Below are positions 39,001-44,805 of a DNA stretch of 64,000 nt, piece by piece. Below the pieces are notes generated by a model that saw nothing but the letters and a program-made list of their open reading frames with translations, did no database searches and was not told the DNA's origin. The stretch is from contig NMRA01000096.1 of assembly GCA_002633005.1 (NCBI GenBank), forward strand, positions 821,691 through 885,690. The letters are read 5' to 3'. The stretch comes from Phoronis australis. Lineage: Eukaryota; Phoronida; Phoronidae. The translations under genes and the position numbers were made by a program. How positions within the stretch are numbered: position 1 is the first letter of the stretch; each line of letters starts with the position of its first letter.

Positions 39001-39908
39001 TTCCTTAGCAACCCCGTATCCCCTGACACAGTCTTTGCGCGAGGTTTTTTGGCACTGTCTTTATTCTTCTTTTCTCGTAGACGTGGGCTCGCAGCACGTT
39101 CTGCACGAACCTCGCTAACATTTGATGGCACTGAGCCATTCGCCTGAACTGATGGGTGGGGTGTGGTCTGAGGCAGATCACCATCCACCTTCCCCCTAAG
39201 AACATCCTGAATTTGTGGGGGTGCTGGAGCACGTTGGTCAATATTGTCTGGGTTATACTCCTTCAGCATGTCAAAGAAGCTATCATTGGTAGGCGGACCC
39301 ATGTCGTCCAGCGAATGGGAGCTACCATATTGTCTAACCAAATGGCTGTCCTCTATATAGTCTCCAGCCTGATCTAGCTCCAATTGGCTGTTACTTCTGT
39401 AGCCCATACCCCCTCGAGCAATCTCCCCACTTCTATTTGATCCAGTGCTTTGTCCGTCATTGGATGAATCGTATGCATACAAGTAGTCCGACCGATTTTG
39501 TTTCGGGGGAGTTTCCGGGACAGGCTCCTGCCGGGAATTGTAGCCGCCAACCCCTCTGGGAGATGGCTGCGTGAACTTTCCATTTTTTTCATTGTTGTAA
39601 CTGTTACGCAGACCTACGAATCCTTCACGTAGTTTAGCCTTGTAGTAGTCATCATGTGACGCCGTCGTCACGCCAACGCGCAGTGACTCTGGTGTGTTGC
39701 CCTTCTGCGACTGTGTGCCTGTCAGGTAGTACCCAGCACCAGGACGTTTGAACTGATGATCACCGGCAGCGTTGTTGTTCATCTCAGCCACATTCTTCCG
39801 ATAGGACTCCACAGCTTTGATCGCTCGTTGCCGCACCACGTTGATCTGCACGTCCTTTGAATTTCTACCACTAACAAGAGCGGGAGGCAATGAGTCAGCA
39901 CCGTCCAT
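8837..39908 (-). CDS. SIPA1L: SIPA1L-family Rap GTPase-activating protein with PDZ domain (20 coding exons, 3' end off window)
   Basis: Whole-gene entry. Family knowledge: SIPA1L proteins activate GTP hydrolysis by Rap1/Rap2 and act at actin-rich membranes and junctions or synapses. Seen: twenty exons joined by GT..AG introns with matching phases, 4121 coding nt, about 1373 residues. Order: N-terminal SIPA1L region (1-~500, conserved blocks near 341-375, 410-430 and 486-501); Rap-GAP region (about 553-840) with HIGND Asn-thumb, Asn ~717; second conserved segment (843-961); PDZ (962-1045) with QLGF loop; Ser/Pro-rich tail; RTLSEESI block near residue 1330. Vertebrate SIPA1L1-3 are about 1700-1800 residues. 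The missing part matches the family's C-terminal coiled coil, expected left of position 1. The paralogue cannot be assigned; an invertebrate may have one copy. Confidence 0.95.
9310..9720 (+). repeat. ~110-bp degenerate tandem repeat in intron 19
   Basis: Three to four diverged units built of TTGACATC-like bases, ACCGTAATAACTTACA, TTACTCGCTGAAAGA and GCAGTATTAACTCGGTAAAT, spaced roughly 105-120 bp (e.g. CTCGGTAAAT near 9413 and 9625, GACTCAGTAAA near 9516). No coding signal. Confidence 0.65.
9861..10005 (-). CDS. SIPA1L: SIPA1L-like exon 19
   Basis: 145 nt, residues 1266-1314. Acceptor TTCCATTTCAG|GGCATC, donor GACAGG|GTAAGT. Encodes [20 protein letters not shown], then [20 protein letters not shown]. 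The [10 protein letters not shown] segment corresponds to EEDLKKLIDLES of vertebrate SIPA1L1, anchoring this tail region by homology. Confidence 0.92.
10006..10606 (-). other. intron 18
   Basis: Single-copy-looking intron between exons 18 and 19. No feature found inside it. Confidence 0.8.
10607..10760 (-). CDS. SIPA1L: SIPA1L-like exon 18 (Ser/Arg-rich)
   Basis: 154 nt, residues 1215-1265 plus two bases. Acceptor CTTTTGTGCAG|GAAGTG, donor TCTGTAAG|GTAAGA. Encodes [16 protein letters not shown] and [17 protein letters not shown]: basic, Ser/Pro-rich, likely a phosphorylated disordered region. Donor chosen because the resulting phase 2 joins exon 19 in frame. Confidence 0.85.
11396..11494 (-). 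CDS. SIPA1L: SIPA1L-like exon 17
   Basis: 99 nt, residues 1182-1214 plus one base. Acceptor GTTATTACAG|GGAGTG, donor TCTACAG|GTAGGG. Encodes [20 protein letters not shown] then YRSTDAIST; proline-rich with PPGLPPRP, a possible SH3-binding stretch (inference). Frame confirmed by phase on both sides. Confidence 0.82.
11637..11713 (+). repeat. 37-40-bp direct repeat in intron 16
   Basis: Two nearly identical units sharing TCATCGCAAGTTAACACTAT then TATAACTGAT, at 11646-11675 and 11684-11713. A recent short duplication. Confidence 0.8.
11801..11930 (-). CDS. SIPA1L: SIPA1L-like exon 16
   Basis: 130 nt, residues 1139-1181 plus one base. Acceptor CCTTCTTCCATCAG|TTTACC, donor TCTTCTG|GTACGA. Encodes [12 protein letters not shown], then [19 protein letters not shown], a Ser/Gly-rich stretch like the SSHSSSNTLSS segment of vertebrate relatives. 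Likely disordered with phosphorylation potential. Confidence 0.85.
11931..14290 (-). other. intron 15
   Basis: About 2.4 kb. The part near 12005-12370 has internal CACTTTCCCAC / GTGGGAAAG inverted words and looks transposon-derived, and 14090-14260 resembles the GGACACAATATGGC dispersed family. No exon seen; ORFs at 12108-12368 and 13122-13559 lack recognisable homology. Confidence 0.5.
14291..14456 (-). CDS. SIPA1L: SIPA1L-like exon 15 (His-rich)
   Basis: 166 nt, residues 1083-1138. Acceptor AACTGTTCCAG|TCCGCC, donor AGTATGCAG|GTAATG. Starts [20 protein letters not shown] and contains a run of six His ([14 protein letters not shown]). Phase 2 in, phase 0 out, fitting exons 14 and 16. Polar, low-complexity and probably disordered. 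Assigned from splice sites, phase and composition rather than homology. Confidence 0.82.
14985..15210 (+). repeat. dispersed repeat R3 copy
   Basis: Shares GTAAAATCTCGCCAATTTAG, GGACACAATA, GACATGTGAAAT, a later CATGTTCAA..TTTTG block and TTTTGCAATTA with copies at 15786-16010, 45620-45790, 51045-51215 and 63715-63930. Moderately diverged, ~225 bp, non-coding; probably a SINE or MITE. Confidence 0.6.
15786..16010 (+). repeat. dispersed repeat R3 copy
   Basis: GGCAAAATCTCACCAAATTA, GGACGCTATATGGCCGACAA and GTGAAATC, then CATGCTCAAGC and TTTTGGCAATTATCTGT. Same block order as at 14985-15210. Confidence 0.6.
18283..19086 (+). repeat. 18-bp minisatellite interrupted by a 422-bp gap
   Basis: Unit CTTTAGTGTGAACACGTG. 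Left of the gap (18283-18457) about ten units, eight with a palindromic CACGTG E-box. Right of it (18880-19086) about eleven units, mostly with CGCGTG and GATTTAG in place of GCTTTAG. Because 18 is divisible by 3, both strands stay open (CFSVNT / HVFTLK repeats); these ORFs are not genes. Lies in intron 14. Confidence 0.9.
18458..18879. other. assembly gap (422 N)
   Basis: Run of N inside the 18-bp minisatellite; true array length unknown. Confidence 0.99.
20215..22196 (+). repeat. 1.98-kb tandem duplicate, left copy
   Basis: Begins GGCGGGTCATTTTCACTACA and ends AAGTACATATGACCTT at the N (22197). Near-identical to 22198-24138 with scattered substitutions. It holds about 120 bp of intron next to exon 14 that the right copy lacks, and only one unit of the 20-bp VNTR. 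Contains exon 14 at 21192-21302. Confidence 0.9.
21192..21302 (-). CDS. SIPA1L: SIPA1L-like exon 14, second copy in duplicated segment
   Basis: 111 nt encoding the same peptide as 23034-23144. I see three base differences, all silent (Ser TCA/TCG, Leu TTG/TTA, Ala GCA/GCT). Acceptor and donor (GACAACAG|GTTGGT) are intact. The exon is phase 2 on both sides, so including both copies would add 37 residues in frame. Because the copies meet at a single-N gap, this is probably the other allele kept as a false tandem duplication. Confidence 0.6.
23034..23144 (-). CDS. SIPA1L: SIPA1L-like exon 14 (copy next to the PDZ exon)
   Basis: 111 nt, residues 1046-1082 plus two bases. Acceptor GTGTTACAG|CGGTGC, donor GACAACAG|GTAGGT. 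Encodes [20 protein letters not shown] followed by [16 protein letters not shown]: Ser/Thr-rich, then acidic, then basic. No human counterpart recognised, but phase links it to exons 13 and 15. Second of two tandem copies of the exon (other at 21192-21302). Confidence 0.85.
23491..23610 (+). repeat. 20-bp VNTR, six units
   Basis: TTTACATTTACTGCAGTACA at 23491, then every 20 bp, with the last unit TTTACAGTTACTGCAGTATA. The matching spot in the left duplicate (about 21650) has one unit, so copy number varies between the two haplotype-like copies. Confidence 0.9.
24169..24422 (-). CDS. SIPA1L: SIPA1L-like exon 13 (PDZ domain)
   Basis: 254 nt, residues 962-1045 plus two bases. Acceptor ATTGTTACAG|AGTGTT, donor CGACG|GTAAGA. 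Holds a complete PDZ domain: [18 protein letters not shown] with the carboxylate-binding QLGF loop, then [40 protein letters not shown] and [16 protein letters not shown]. Nearly identical to vertebrate SIPA1L PDZ domains. PDZ domains bind C-terminal peptides; the ligand is not known from sequence. Confidence 0.97.
24423..25405 (-). other. intron 12
   Basis: AT-rich intron between exons 12 and 13; nothing found beyond splice signals. Confidence 0.8.
25406..25520 (-). CDS. SIPA1L: SIPA1L-like exon 12
   Basis: 115 nt, residues 923-961. Acceptor ATCTTTGACAG|CTTGCG, donor TGTGAG|GTAGGT. Encodes [13 protein letters not shown], then [19 protein letters not shown]. It matches the YERGEC..EIKEIV.RL..V..GCE stretch immediately before the PDZ domain. 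Confidence 0.95.
25521..26225 (-). other. intron 11
   Basis: Between exons 11 and 12; no feature recognised. Confidence 0.8.
26226..26371 (-). CDS. SIPA1L: SIPA1L-like exon 11
   Basis: 146 nt, residues 875-922 plus two bases. Acceptor CATGTTATAG|GTAGAG, donor CTAACAG|GTACTT. Encodes [19 protein letters not shown], then [20 protein letters not shown] and IGWSS. This aligns with CLLGISNE..VLIE...VVFNCSCRDVIGWTS of vertebrate SIPA1L1. Confidence 0.93.
26372..26923 (-). other. intron 10
   Basis: Between exons 10 and 11; no feature recognised. Confidence 0.8.
26924..27021 (-). CDS. SIPA1L: SIPA1L-like exon 10
   Basis: 98 nt, residues 842-874. Acceptor CAATTCTAG|GCAAGC, donor GTGCAG|GTAAAT. Encodes [15 protein letters not shown] and ends [10 protein letters not shown], corresponding to the basic linker and the GAIVW.V strand that opens the segment between GAP and PDZ in SIPA1L proteins. 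Confidence 0.93.
27022..27380 (-). other. intron 9
   Basis: Between exons 9 and 10; no feature recognised. Confidence 0.8.
27381..27515 (-). CDS. SIPA1L: SIPA1L-like exon 9 (end of GAP domain)
   Basis: 135 nt, residues 797-841 plus one base. Acceptor ATCTCCCTAG|TAATCA, donor AATTTG|GTAAGC. Encodes [20 protein letters not shown], then [14 protein letters not shown]. This is the strongly conserved C-terminal helix of the GAP domain and matches the vertebrate family nearly residue for residue. Confidence 0.96.
27516..28436 (-). other. intron 8
   Basis: Between exons 8 and 9; AT-rich, no exon seen. The ORF at 27932-28192 has no recognisable family. Confidence 0.75.
28437..28543 (-). CDS. SIPA1L: SIPA1L-like exon 8
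   Basis: 107 nt, residues 761-796 plus one base. Acceptor TTCTGTTTCAG|TGTGGC, donor ACCAAAG|GTGAGA. Encodes [18 protein letters not shown] and ends FVSFLLTK. This matches the end of the Rap-GAP fold (SVAVTRSRDVPSFGPPIP in relatives). Confidence 0.95.
28544..29450 (-). other. intron 7 with (ATACA)n microsatellite
   Basis: Between exons 7 and 8. Contains an ATACA pentanucleotide microsatellite of about seven units at 28779-28815. Confidence 0.8.
29451..29608 (-). CDS. SIPA1L: SIPA1L-like exon 7 (catalytic Asn-thumb)
   Basis: 158 nt, residues 709-760 plus two bases. Acceptor CCACTTTTCAG|TTGTTA, donor CGCTACAG|GTAGGA. Encodes [19 protein letters not shown], then [21 protein letters not shown] and [10 protein letters not shown]. 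The Asn of HIGND (about 717) matches the Asn thumb that Rap-GAPs use in place of an arginine finger, so the GAP domain looks catalytically competent. Confidence 0.97.
30236..30293 (-). pseudogene. decayed duplicate of exon 6 in intron 6
   Basis: On the minus strand the segment reads [19 protein letters not shown], against [19 protein letters not shown] in exon 6. The following donor and intron are also similar (GTAGGCTAGAAATGAGTGGG against GTAGGCTGGGAATGAATGGG). A plausible acceptor (TTTTACAG) precedes it. The exon's last codons are partly deleted, leaving 58 nt, which would shift the frame if spliced between exons 6 and 7. It is most likely a relic of a local duplication; a rarely used poison exon is possible. 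Confidence 0.75.
30374..30477 (-). CDS. SIPA1L: SIPA1L-like exon 6
   Basis: 104 nt, residues 674-708. Acceptor GTCTGTCTGCAG|CTGACA, donor CGGCAG-type CAGCAG|GTAGGC. Encodes [20 protein letters not shown], then [15 protein letters not shown], one of the most conserved blocks of Rap-GAP domains. A decayed copy of its 3' part with donor and flanking intron lies 81 bp downstream (30236-30293). Confidence 0.95.
30590..31060 (+). repeat. dispersed repeat R2 copy in intron 5
   Basis: Shares blocks in the same order with 41190-41860 and 46305-46705: GGATCA..TGACC, AGTAATATTTAGC, a GACCAAATCTCATTTGATAT-like block, TTTTATGCAA, GAATCCAGTCAGCCATT..TGAGA and TTGGACATT. Occupies the start of intron 5 beside exon 6. 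Non-coding. Confidence 0.6.
31061..31355 (-). other. rest of intron 5
   Basis: No feature recognised between repeat R2 and exon 5. Confidence 0.7.
31356..31454 (-). CDS. SIPA1L: SIPA1L-like exon 5
   Basis: 99 nt, residues 641-673. Acceptor TTTTTTCAG|AGCATG, donor AATAAAA|GTGAGT. Encodes [20 protein letters not shown] followed by [13 protein letters not shown], matching the family segment AGPAFEEFL...LKGF.KYRAQLD.K. The Gln of YRAQLD is Gly here. Confidence 0.95.
31455..32083 (-). other. intron 4
   Basis: Between exons 4 and 5; no feature recognised. Confidence 0.8.
32084..32159 (-). CDS. SIPA1L: SIPA1L-like exon 4
   Basis: 76 nt, 25 codons plus one base, residues 616-640. Acceptor TTTTAG|ATAACC, donor AACAATG|GTATGT. 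Encodes [21 protein letters not shown], the conserved segment of Rap-GAP domains containing the EEEMYNN signature. Too short to stand out as an ORF; found by expectation from the family and confirmed by phase. Confidence 0.95.
32160..32615 (-). other. intron 3
   Basis: Between exons 3 and 4; no feature recognised. Confidence 0.8.
32616..32804 (-). CDS. SIPA1L: SIPA1L-like exon 3 (start of GAP region)
   Basis: 189 nt, residues 553-615, phase 0 at both ends. Acceptor CTGTTCCAG|TTAACTGCC, donor CAAGGG|GTAAGG. Encodes [33 protein letters not shown] and ends [11 protein letters not shown]. All align with the start of the Rap-GAP region in SIPA1L proteins. Confidence 0.95.
32805..33536 (-). other. 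intron 2
   Basis: Between exons 2 and 3; no feature recognised. Confidence 0.8.
33537..33688 (-). CDS. SIPA1L: SIPA1L-like exon 2
   Basis: 152 nt, residues 502-552. Acceptor TTGCAG|AACACC, donor AGTGAG|GTAAGA. The split codon joins exon 1 to read [17 protein letters not shown], followed by VAVSIRREK, the family hallmark just before the GAP domain, and ends IRTSE. The segment between SIRREK and the [10 protein letters not shown] strand is slightly longer than in vertebrates. Confidence 0.95.
33689..38404 (-). other. SIPA1L: intron 1 (between coding exons 1 and 2)
   Basis: About 4.7 kb with donor GTAAGTG and acceptor TTATTGCAG. No further exon is recognisable. It contains transposon-like fragments, e.g. 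34090-34310 and a 36928-36980 segment matching one arm of the foldback at 53489-53594. Otherwise I see nothing in it. Confidence 0.85.
36928..36980 (+). repeat. solo half of a foldback repeat
   Basis: AACTGGTTCTCAAAATACGA, GCACGTTTTATCCGACTATTG matches the right arm of the inverted repeat at 53489-53594. Dispersed repeat fragment. Confidence 0.6.
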
Positions 39909-40056
39909 CGTGGTCCGCTCTAAATTGGACCCTATTCCCCATGATTGCTGGTATGCACAGCTAACAGTCAGTTGGGCACATGCAGGCAACTAAAACAATC
40001 CATACTCCCAGTACAACATGGCACTGTCAACAGTTTCAGGTTCCAAGTCCAGCAAG
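38405..40056 (-). CDS. SIPA1L: SIPA1L-like exon 1 (5' UTR plus first coding exon)
   Basis: The exon opens after a good acceptor (TTTTCCTTACAG) at 40057-40058 and ends at donor G|GTAAGTG (38405/38404). Coding runs 39908-38405, residues 1-501 plus one base. The ATG at 39908 is chosen because it is the first in-frame ATG after an in-frame TAG (39990-39992) and sits in a fair Kozak context (ACCACGATGG). Conserved SIPA1L blocks: VHYDCQSI near 342, [12 protein letters not shown] at 365, [10 protein letters not shown] at 410, [13 protein letters not shown] at 486, which leads into the GAP region. Much of residues 40-340 is polar and probably disordered. The acceptor implies an upstream untranslated exon. 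Confidence 0.95.
39895..40019 (-). promoter_or_regulatory. cluster of four upstream ORFs in the 5' UTR
   Basis: On the minus strand, four ATGs precede the chosen start in this exon: 40019-39990 (9 codons, stop TAG in the main frame), 40003-39968 (11 codons), 39981-39961 (6 codons), and 39942-39895 (15 codons, overlapping the main start at 39908). All end quickly. Such uORFs commonly lower initiation at the main ATG; that role here is inferred. They also support 39908 over an upstream start. Confidence 0.7.
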
Positions 40057-41189
40057 CTGTAAGGAAAACATAACAACCATTAGTTTAAACTGTTTGTACA
40101 TAATCAGAGGCAGGCAGATGGTTCCCAGGGTGTGAAATTAATGAAAAATCAATTCTAGTTTATTGACAATTGGTGTAGAGTTGATTGTATAAACACATTG
40201 GTGAATGACATCAAGACAGACCAAATGGACTCTTAAGAGATAATAATGCCAACATGAAAAATTAACATACGTCTCCATGTAAACAGGCCACAGAAAGACC
40301 ATTTCATGTCAGAACACACCAAGCGCACATCATGACACTGTGCTGTGACATTTACAACCATTTTCAAGAGATAAGACTTCACAGGGAAATTTCCATATGA
40401 ATGAATCCAGACCAGAAATATACACCATGCCTTACTAATCAAACATCAAAAGCCAATAGTCTCTACAAAGCCACTTGTATCCGCTTGAGTGAAGACACAG
40501 ACACTTATCAAAGAAGCATGACTATTTAAGTATTCCTCTAATCCTAATACCCTAACTGGCTGCACTATAGCTAATCCAGGGAAGTCATGTATACTCACTG
40601 CACAATGTTGATATTGATTGATGACAAAGGGAATGACAATTTGGAATGTCACTGAAGTGTTTAATGTACATATATTAAATGCTTACAGCACCACTAAATT
40701 TTAATGCAACTAAACTGCCACTGCCTCTGGGATATCTGATCATGTCGATTCTTTTTATACGCACAATGAAAGTATTAGCAGCCACAGAAAAGATTTTTAA
40801 AAGCACTCTGTTTTTGACAGTGATTAATTATTACAATTAGTAACTCAAGTTGCCTCTAACTACATGGCTAAGATGAATGCTTCATTTGAAATTGATGACC
40901 ATTACAAGAAGATATGTTGAGTGTTATTTTTCAGCAGAGCTTGACTGCATCTGCTGATGGAAGTCCATAGCTGAGTCGAACATACAAGCAAGTAGGCTGC
41001 ACTTAATTGCAACAGAATACAAATAATGAAAATTTCGCACAAAGTTGGAATGACCACAAGAAAAAATATTGTAAAAAGCATTTTAAAAAATTTTCTATGA
41101 CAACGAAATGAAGGCGATGCAAGACTTTATCAACATGTATGTGTCCTTCGCAGAATATGTAGAAAACTGAATTTCCTGAAAGCAGAAAG
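40057..41189. other. region upstream of first coding exon
   Basis: Presumed 5' intron, because exon 1 starts at a splice acceptor. No promoter or untranslated exon can be identified by eye. Confidence 0.4.
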
Positions 41190-41860
41190 ACTGCATGACT
41201 TGGTTATTGCTTGTATAATGTCAATTTACCATTGATTGGGTCAAATGATCAAGTCTTTTTTAGTAAAATTAGCAAAAAGAAGGTACATTGATAGCAAAAC
41301 AATGGTATCAGTAACATGACCGAATTTCATTTGATATAAATGTTCACACTGAAATCTCAAAAACACTGTTTAAGTTTTTTTAAATTGCGGCGACTCTCCA
41401 CTTATTTTGCACAAAAATAATTACAACTGTCGTTTTTCCATTTTTCAAATGCCAGTTACCCTGCTGGAACTAATGCAAACTTCACCAAATGCTGTTTTTG
41501 TCAACCACGCACTGAAAATTATGCTAGAAATAAGACTAAAATGTTCTTAGTATACAATTTTGTGGAAAATTCAACAAAATGGAATAACACTGCTCGAACA
41601 CCTTATGAGCTAATTACATGAAAAATTAAGACGCATGGTTCTGGTTTTATGCAACTTTTGAGTTTTTCCATAAAAATCATCACAAAATCCTTTTTTAATT
41701 GCCCCTCATGGAAAAGTGGGAGCATTTTAAAAACTATTGTTAACAACGCCATGGAGAAAAGTGCATACAACATAGTATCTAAGTTTCATATGAATCCAGC
41801 CATCCATTTCTCAAATATGATGTTCCAAAAATGTCGACCAGAGTGAGTCAGCTGTCTCCC
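41190..41860 (+). repeat. dispersed repeat R2 copy
   Basis: Longest of three copies: GTCAAATGATCAAGTC, AGTAAAATTAGC, CGAATTTCATTTGATAT, GCCCCTCATGGAAAAGTGGG, TGAATCCAGCCATCCATTTC. Same block order as 30590-31060 and 46305-46705. Confidence 0.6.
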
Positions 41861-41968
41861 TTCACTTGCTTGTTCTGATAACTGTACCCAATGATCTAAG
41901 ACAACAGATTTTCAGTCCCAGCCCCTAACACAATAATTTGACTCAGCAATGACACCCCCCCCCCCCCC

Positions 41969-41999
41969 NNNNNNNNNNNNNNNNNNNNNNNNNNNNNNN
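41969..41999. other. assembly gap in a poly-C tract
   Basis: 31 N flanked by 15 C (41954-41968) and 10 C (42000-42009). The gap probably marks a longer homopolymer that defeated sequencing. Confidence 0.95.
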
Positions 42000-42503
42000 C
42001 CCCCCCCCCTCCGAAACAGGTAATTAATAACATTAATACAACAACATGTTGCCATTTGCAACGTGCTCACAGCATCATACTTATGGTTTTGAAGAATTTT
42101 TGTTTACATTTATTTCATTTAAAAAGGGTTCAAAGCATAAAAATACCTTTCTCAATAGGTAATATAGCATGTGCTAAATTGACCAAAATGCCATAGTTAA
42201 GAAGTAATGGTCAACAGGGATGATTCATCTATCAGGCAATTATCACTGATCAAGCCAATACTGCTCTCAGCCATGCATGCTGAGAACAGCAGGGACACTA
42301 CAGGGGTCTATGAGGTCAAATGGCAAGGTGAAATAAGTACTGCAGACTTCAATAGCTGTCTCCCTGCGAAAATAAATCTAGTCAAAATCACGTGGTCTCA
42401 ATGTCTTGCTTTTTAGCAAAGTGACGTCTCATTCAAAATACTAAATAACGTAAACAGAAAGAAGTCAAAATCGCGCGGCAAAATCGAAGGATGCGTATAT
42501 GAG

Positions 42504-42851
42504 TCATGCAAAGGTATAATGTGTCGACCATGTAAGTCTCAGTGCCATAGAAGGTGAGCCTGCGAGGGGAAATTGATCATCACTGAGCACGCGAAAAACT
42601 CTTAATGTTCCGTTGAAGCAAAAAAAAACGCTGTTCGGGTGGGTGTACCACCAGAACTTTGCTGAGTTTGGACGTTTTTTCACTTCAAGTATATTTTTTC
42701 CACTTTCAGCTCTTGCCAACGAGGTTAGGCGAACTCGGTTGCCATTTCGCGGCCTGGTAATTTTGCCGGGTCGCATATAGCCAGTTGATGTTATGCTACA
42801 CGTTGAGCCCTGCTCTATGACGTGATGCAAACTACTACACAGAGAAGCCAC
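42504..42851 (-). other. unassigned 115-codon ORF in locally GC-richer DNA
   Basis: Open frame in a short GC-richer island. Peptide includes RPGKITRPRNGNRVRL and NILEVKKRPNSAKFWW. No family recognised; could be a transposon remnant, an untranslated exon or chance. Listed only because composition differs from its surroundings. Confidence 0.2.
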
Positions 42852-43192
42852 CTTTACCTGTGTCTTCTAAACTAAAACCCAATAAGTTGTTGAACACCAC
42901 GGAAATTCTATGTGTCAAAAGGAGACACCACTTCCCAGGGCTTGTCTAGCAACAAGCTCAAAATGTCACGCAAACTGCGTTATTAAAACTGGCAATTTAT
43001 TCAGTAACTATGTTTTGAAGACAATGACGGTTACTGTGACATGTAATTTGTTGATTAATGATGGAAAAAAGACCCTAATCACCAAGATTGCTCTCAACTG
43101 AACCCTTTCACACATAAAACCTTCCCTCTTGAGTTGCTAGACAACATCATTAACACAAAAACAAAGCTCTGAAATGTTTCACATCATCAAAT

Positions 43193-43275
43193 TTTTCACA
43201 AAACAAAAAATATTCATTTGTCAAGAGTTTTTTTCACAAAACAAAAAATATTCATTTGTCAAGAGTTTTTTTCAC
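43193..43275 (+). repeat. 38-bp tandem duplication
   Basis: Two units sharing TTTTCACAAAACAAAAAATA and TTCATTTGTCAAGAGTTT, 38 bp apart, plus the start of a third (TTTTTTCACAACAC). Confidence 0.85.
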
Positions 43276-44619
43276 AACACAATTAATGACTTCCATGGTC
43301 TCATCAAGTTATTTCTTTGCCATTGATTACTTGTCAAAAAGAAAAAAAACAAAACAAATGTTTCTAATTCACATGACGCACTACCAGAGATGCGTTCAGT
43401 TCCGCAAGACTAGTGTCTGTTGAATTTGGTCAGATCACGAAAGATCATGCTAGCGAACAGCTTTAGTTATGCACGTAAAGTTCCTACTAGCGGACACAAA
43501 CAAAATGGCCATCACCCAGATGATTGGTCAACAAGATTATGGGAGCATATTATATGTGAACTCAATAATTTTCTGCATTGGTCCAAGTTGGCTTGACCCA
43601 ATTAAGTGACACCTGTGATAAAACATATCCCTGTGCGTAACAGTATCACCTGACAGACTACTTTTCATAGCCACTCCAGAGTAGCACAACATTCATCACT
43701 CCAAGCGTGAGAGTAGTTTTAATCCATCCCGATGCATCAATAGACCTACCATGTCTTGTCGAAAACAGAATCTATATAAAATCTCGAATTAATAGAACAG
43801 CAATGTGCCACGTTCAAGAGTTATGTGTGGAAATACCGCAAGTGTTGAACTCCGCCTCAGGCATACATCAGGAAGACAGGATGCATTAGCCATAGTCTTC
43901 ACAGGCATCACAAAGTGCGGACACTGCTGCTTGAAATGTCAGGCAAAGTAAACATCCAAATACCAAGTGATAATGTTTATGTGTGTATGAGATAATGTTA
44001 TACTTGGCCAGAGGTACAGGTGGAGGAAGGCTGTGAAGACAGATATGATCTCCTAGACGGAATCGTACACAAATGAGGAAGTAGAAAGAAAATCAATTGA
44101 AATTGGCACGAGTTGCTTATTACTGAATGTCTTCTGTGAAATTAGGTGGAACATTATAATTATTTCTCTAGTGTCTGGTAGCCTGCTGCAGATCCGGTGA
44201 CAGATATGTATAAAACCAACTGCTGAGAAATTATAGCCACGATTTAGAAAGATGCATGTGAATACAATTCTGAACTCGAAAATGACACTTCAGCTCAGAA
44301 CCATAGTAATTTTCTAACTCCGTTAATGATTTCAACGTACATAAGGACGACATTGGATATTCCCTCTCTCAAATTAAAACAGAAAAGAAATTAAGAGTGG
44401 AGTTTCCGTAATGGAGGGGGATGTCCTGGAGTGTTAGTTAGGGATGAAATTACACCAATTCTTCACTTACACATATTAAGCACATATGTAATGTGGCGAA
44501 GGCGTGAAATTTTATATTGTCAAGTTTCCTCACAAAAATAAATATGAACAAAATTTTAGTCGATTACTAGCATAGTTTGTGCTGTGTAGATGTCATAAAA
44601 CAACATTTCAAATAAACAC

Positions 44620-44651
44620 GAGATTCGGACAATTATAATTGTCCGAATCTC
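44620..44651. repeat. 32-bp perfect palindrome
   Basis: GAGATTCGGACAATTA followed directly by its reverse complement, no loop. A few more pairs continue outside after one mismatch. Lies about 80 bp left of the tRNA-like relic. Confidence 0.95.
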
Positions 44652-44727
44652 ATGTGAAAAAGGTGAAACGCCGTTCACGGGATGTGTGACATAACAGTTG
44701 CCTGCAAACAGCAATAGCACAGATATT

Positions 44728-44805
44728 GGGGTTATCATTAGCTCAGTGGTAAGAGCACTAGATCGGCACTCTAGAGACCTGTGGTTTGATTCCCAGTTGG
44801 GGTTT
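44728..44805 (+). pseudogene. tRNA-like sequence (tRNA-Ala-like relic or SINE head)
   Basis: A-box TAGCTCAGTGG is perfect and B-box GGTTTGATTCC has one change. D-stem GCTC/GAGC pairs, and the anticodon stem CTAGA/TCTAG pairs around loop TCGGCAC (anticodon GGC, Ala). But position 33 is C rather than U, the T-stem pairs poorly (TGTGG/CCCAG), and the acceptor arms do not pair. Therefore a pseudogene or SINE promoter region rather than a working tRNA. Confidence 0.6.

Noticed and set aside
39909-39989. Longer N-terminus of the SIPA1L-like protein beginning at 39989
   Set aside because: That codon is TTG, directly after an in-frame TAG; the first ATG in frame is at 39908.
44728-44805. Functional tRNA gene
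   Set aside because: Acceptor stem does not pair and T-stem has mismatches; called a relic instead.
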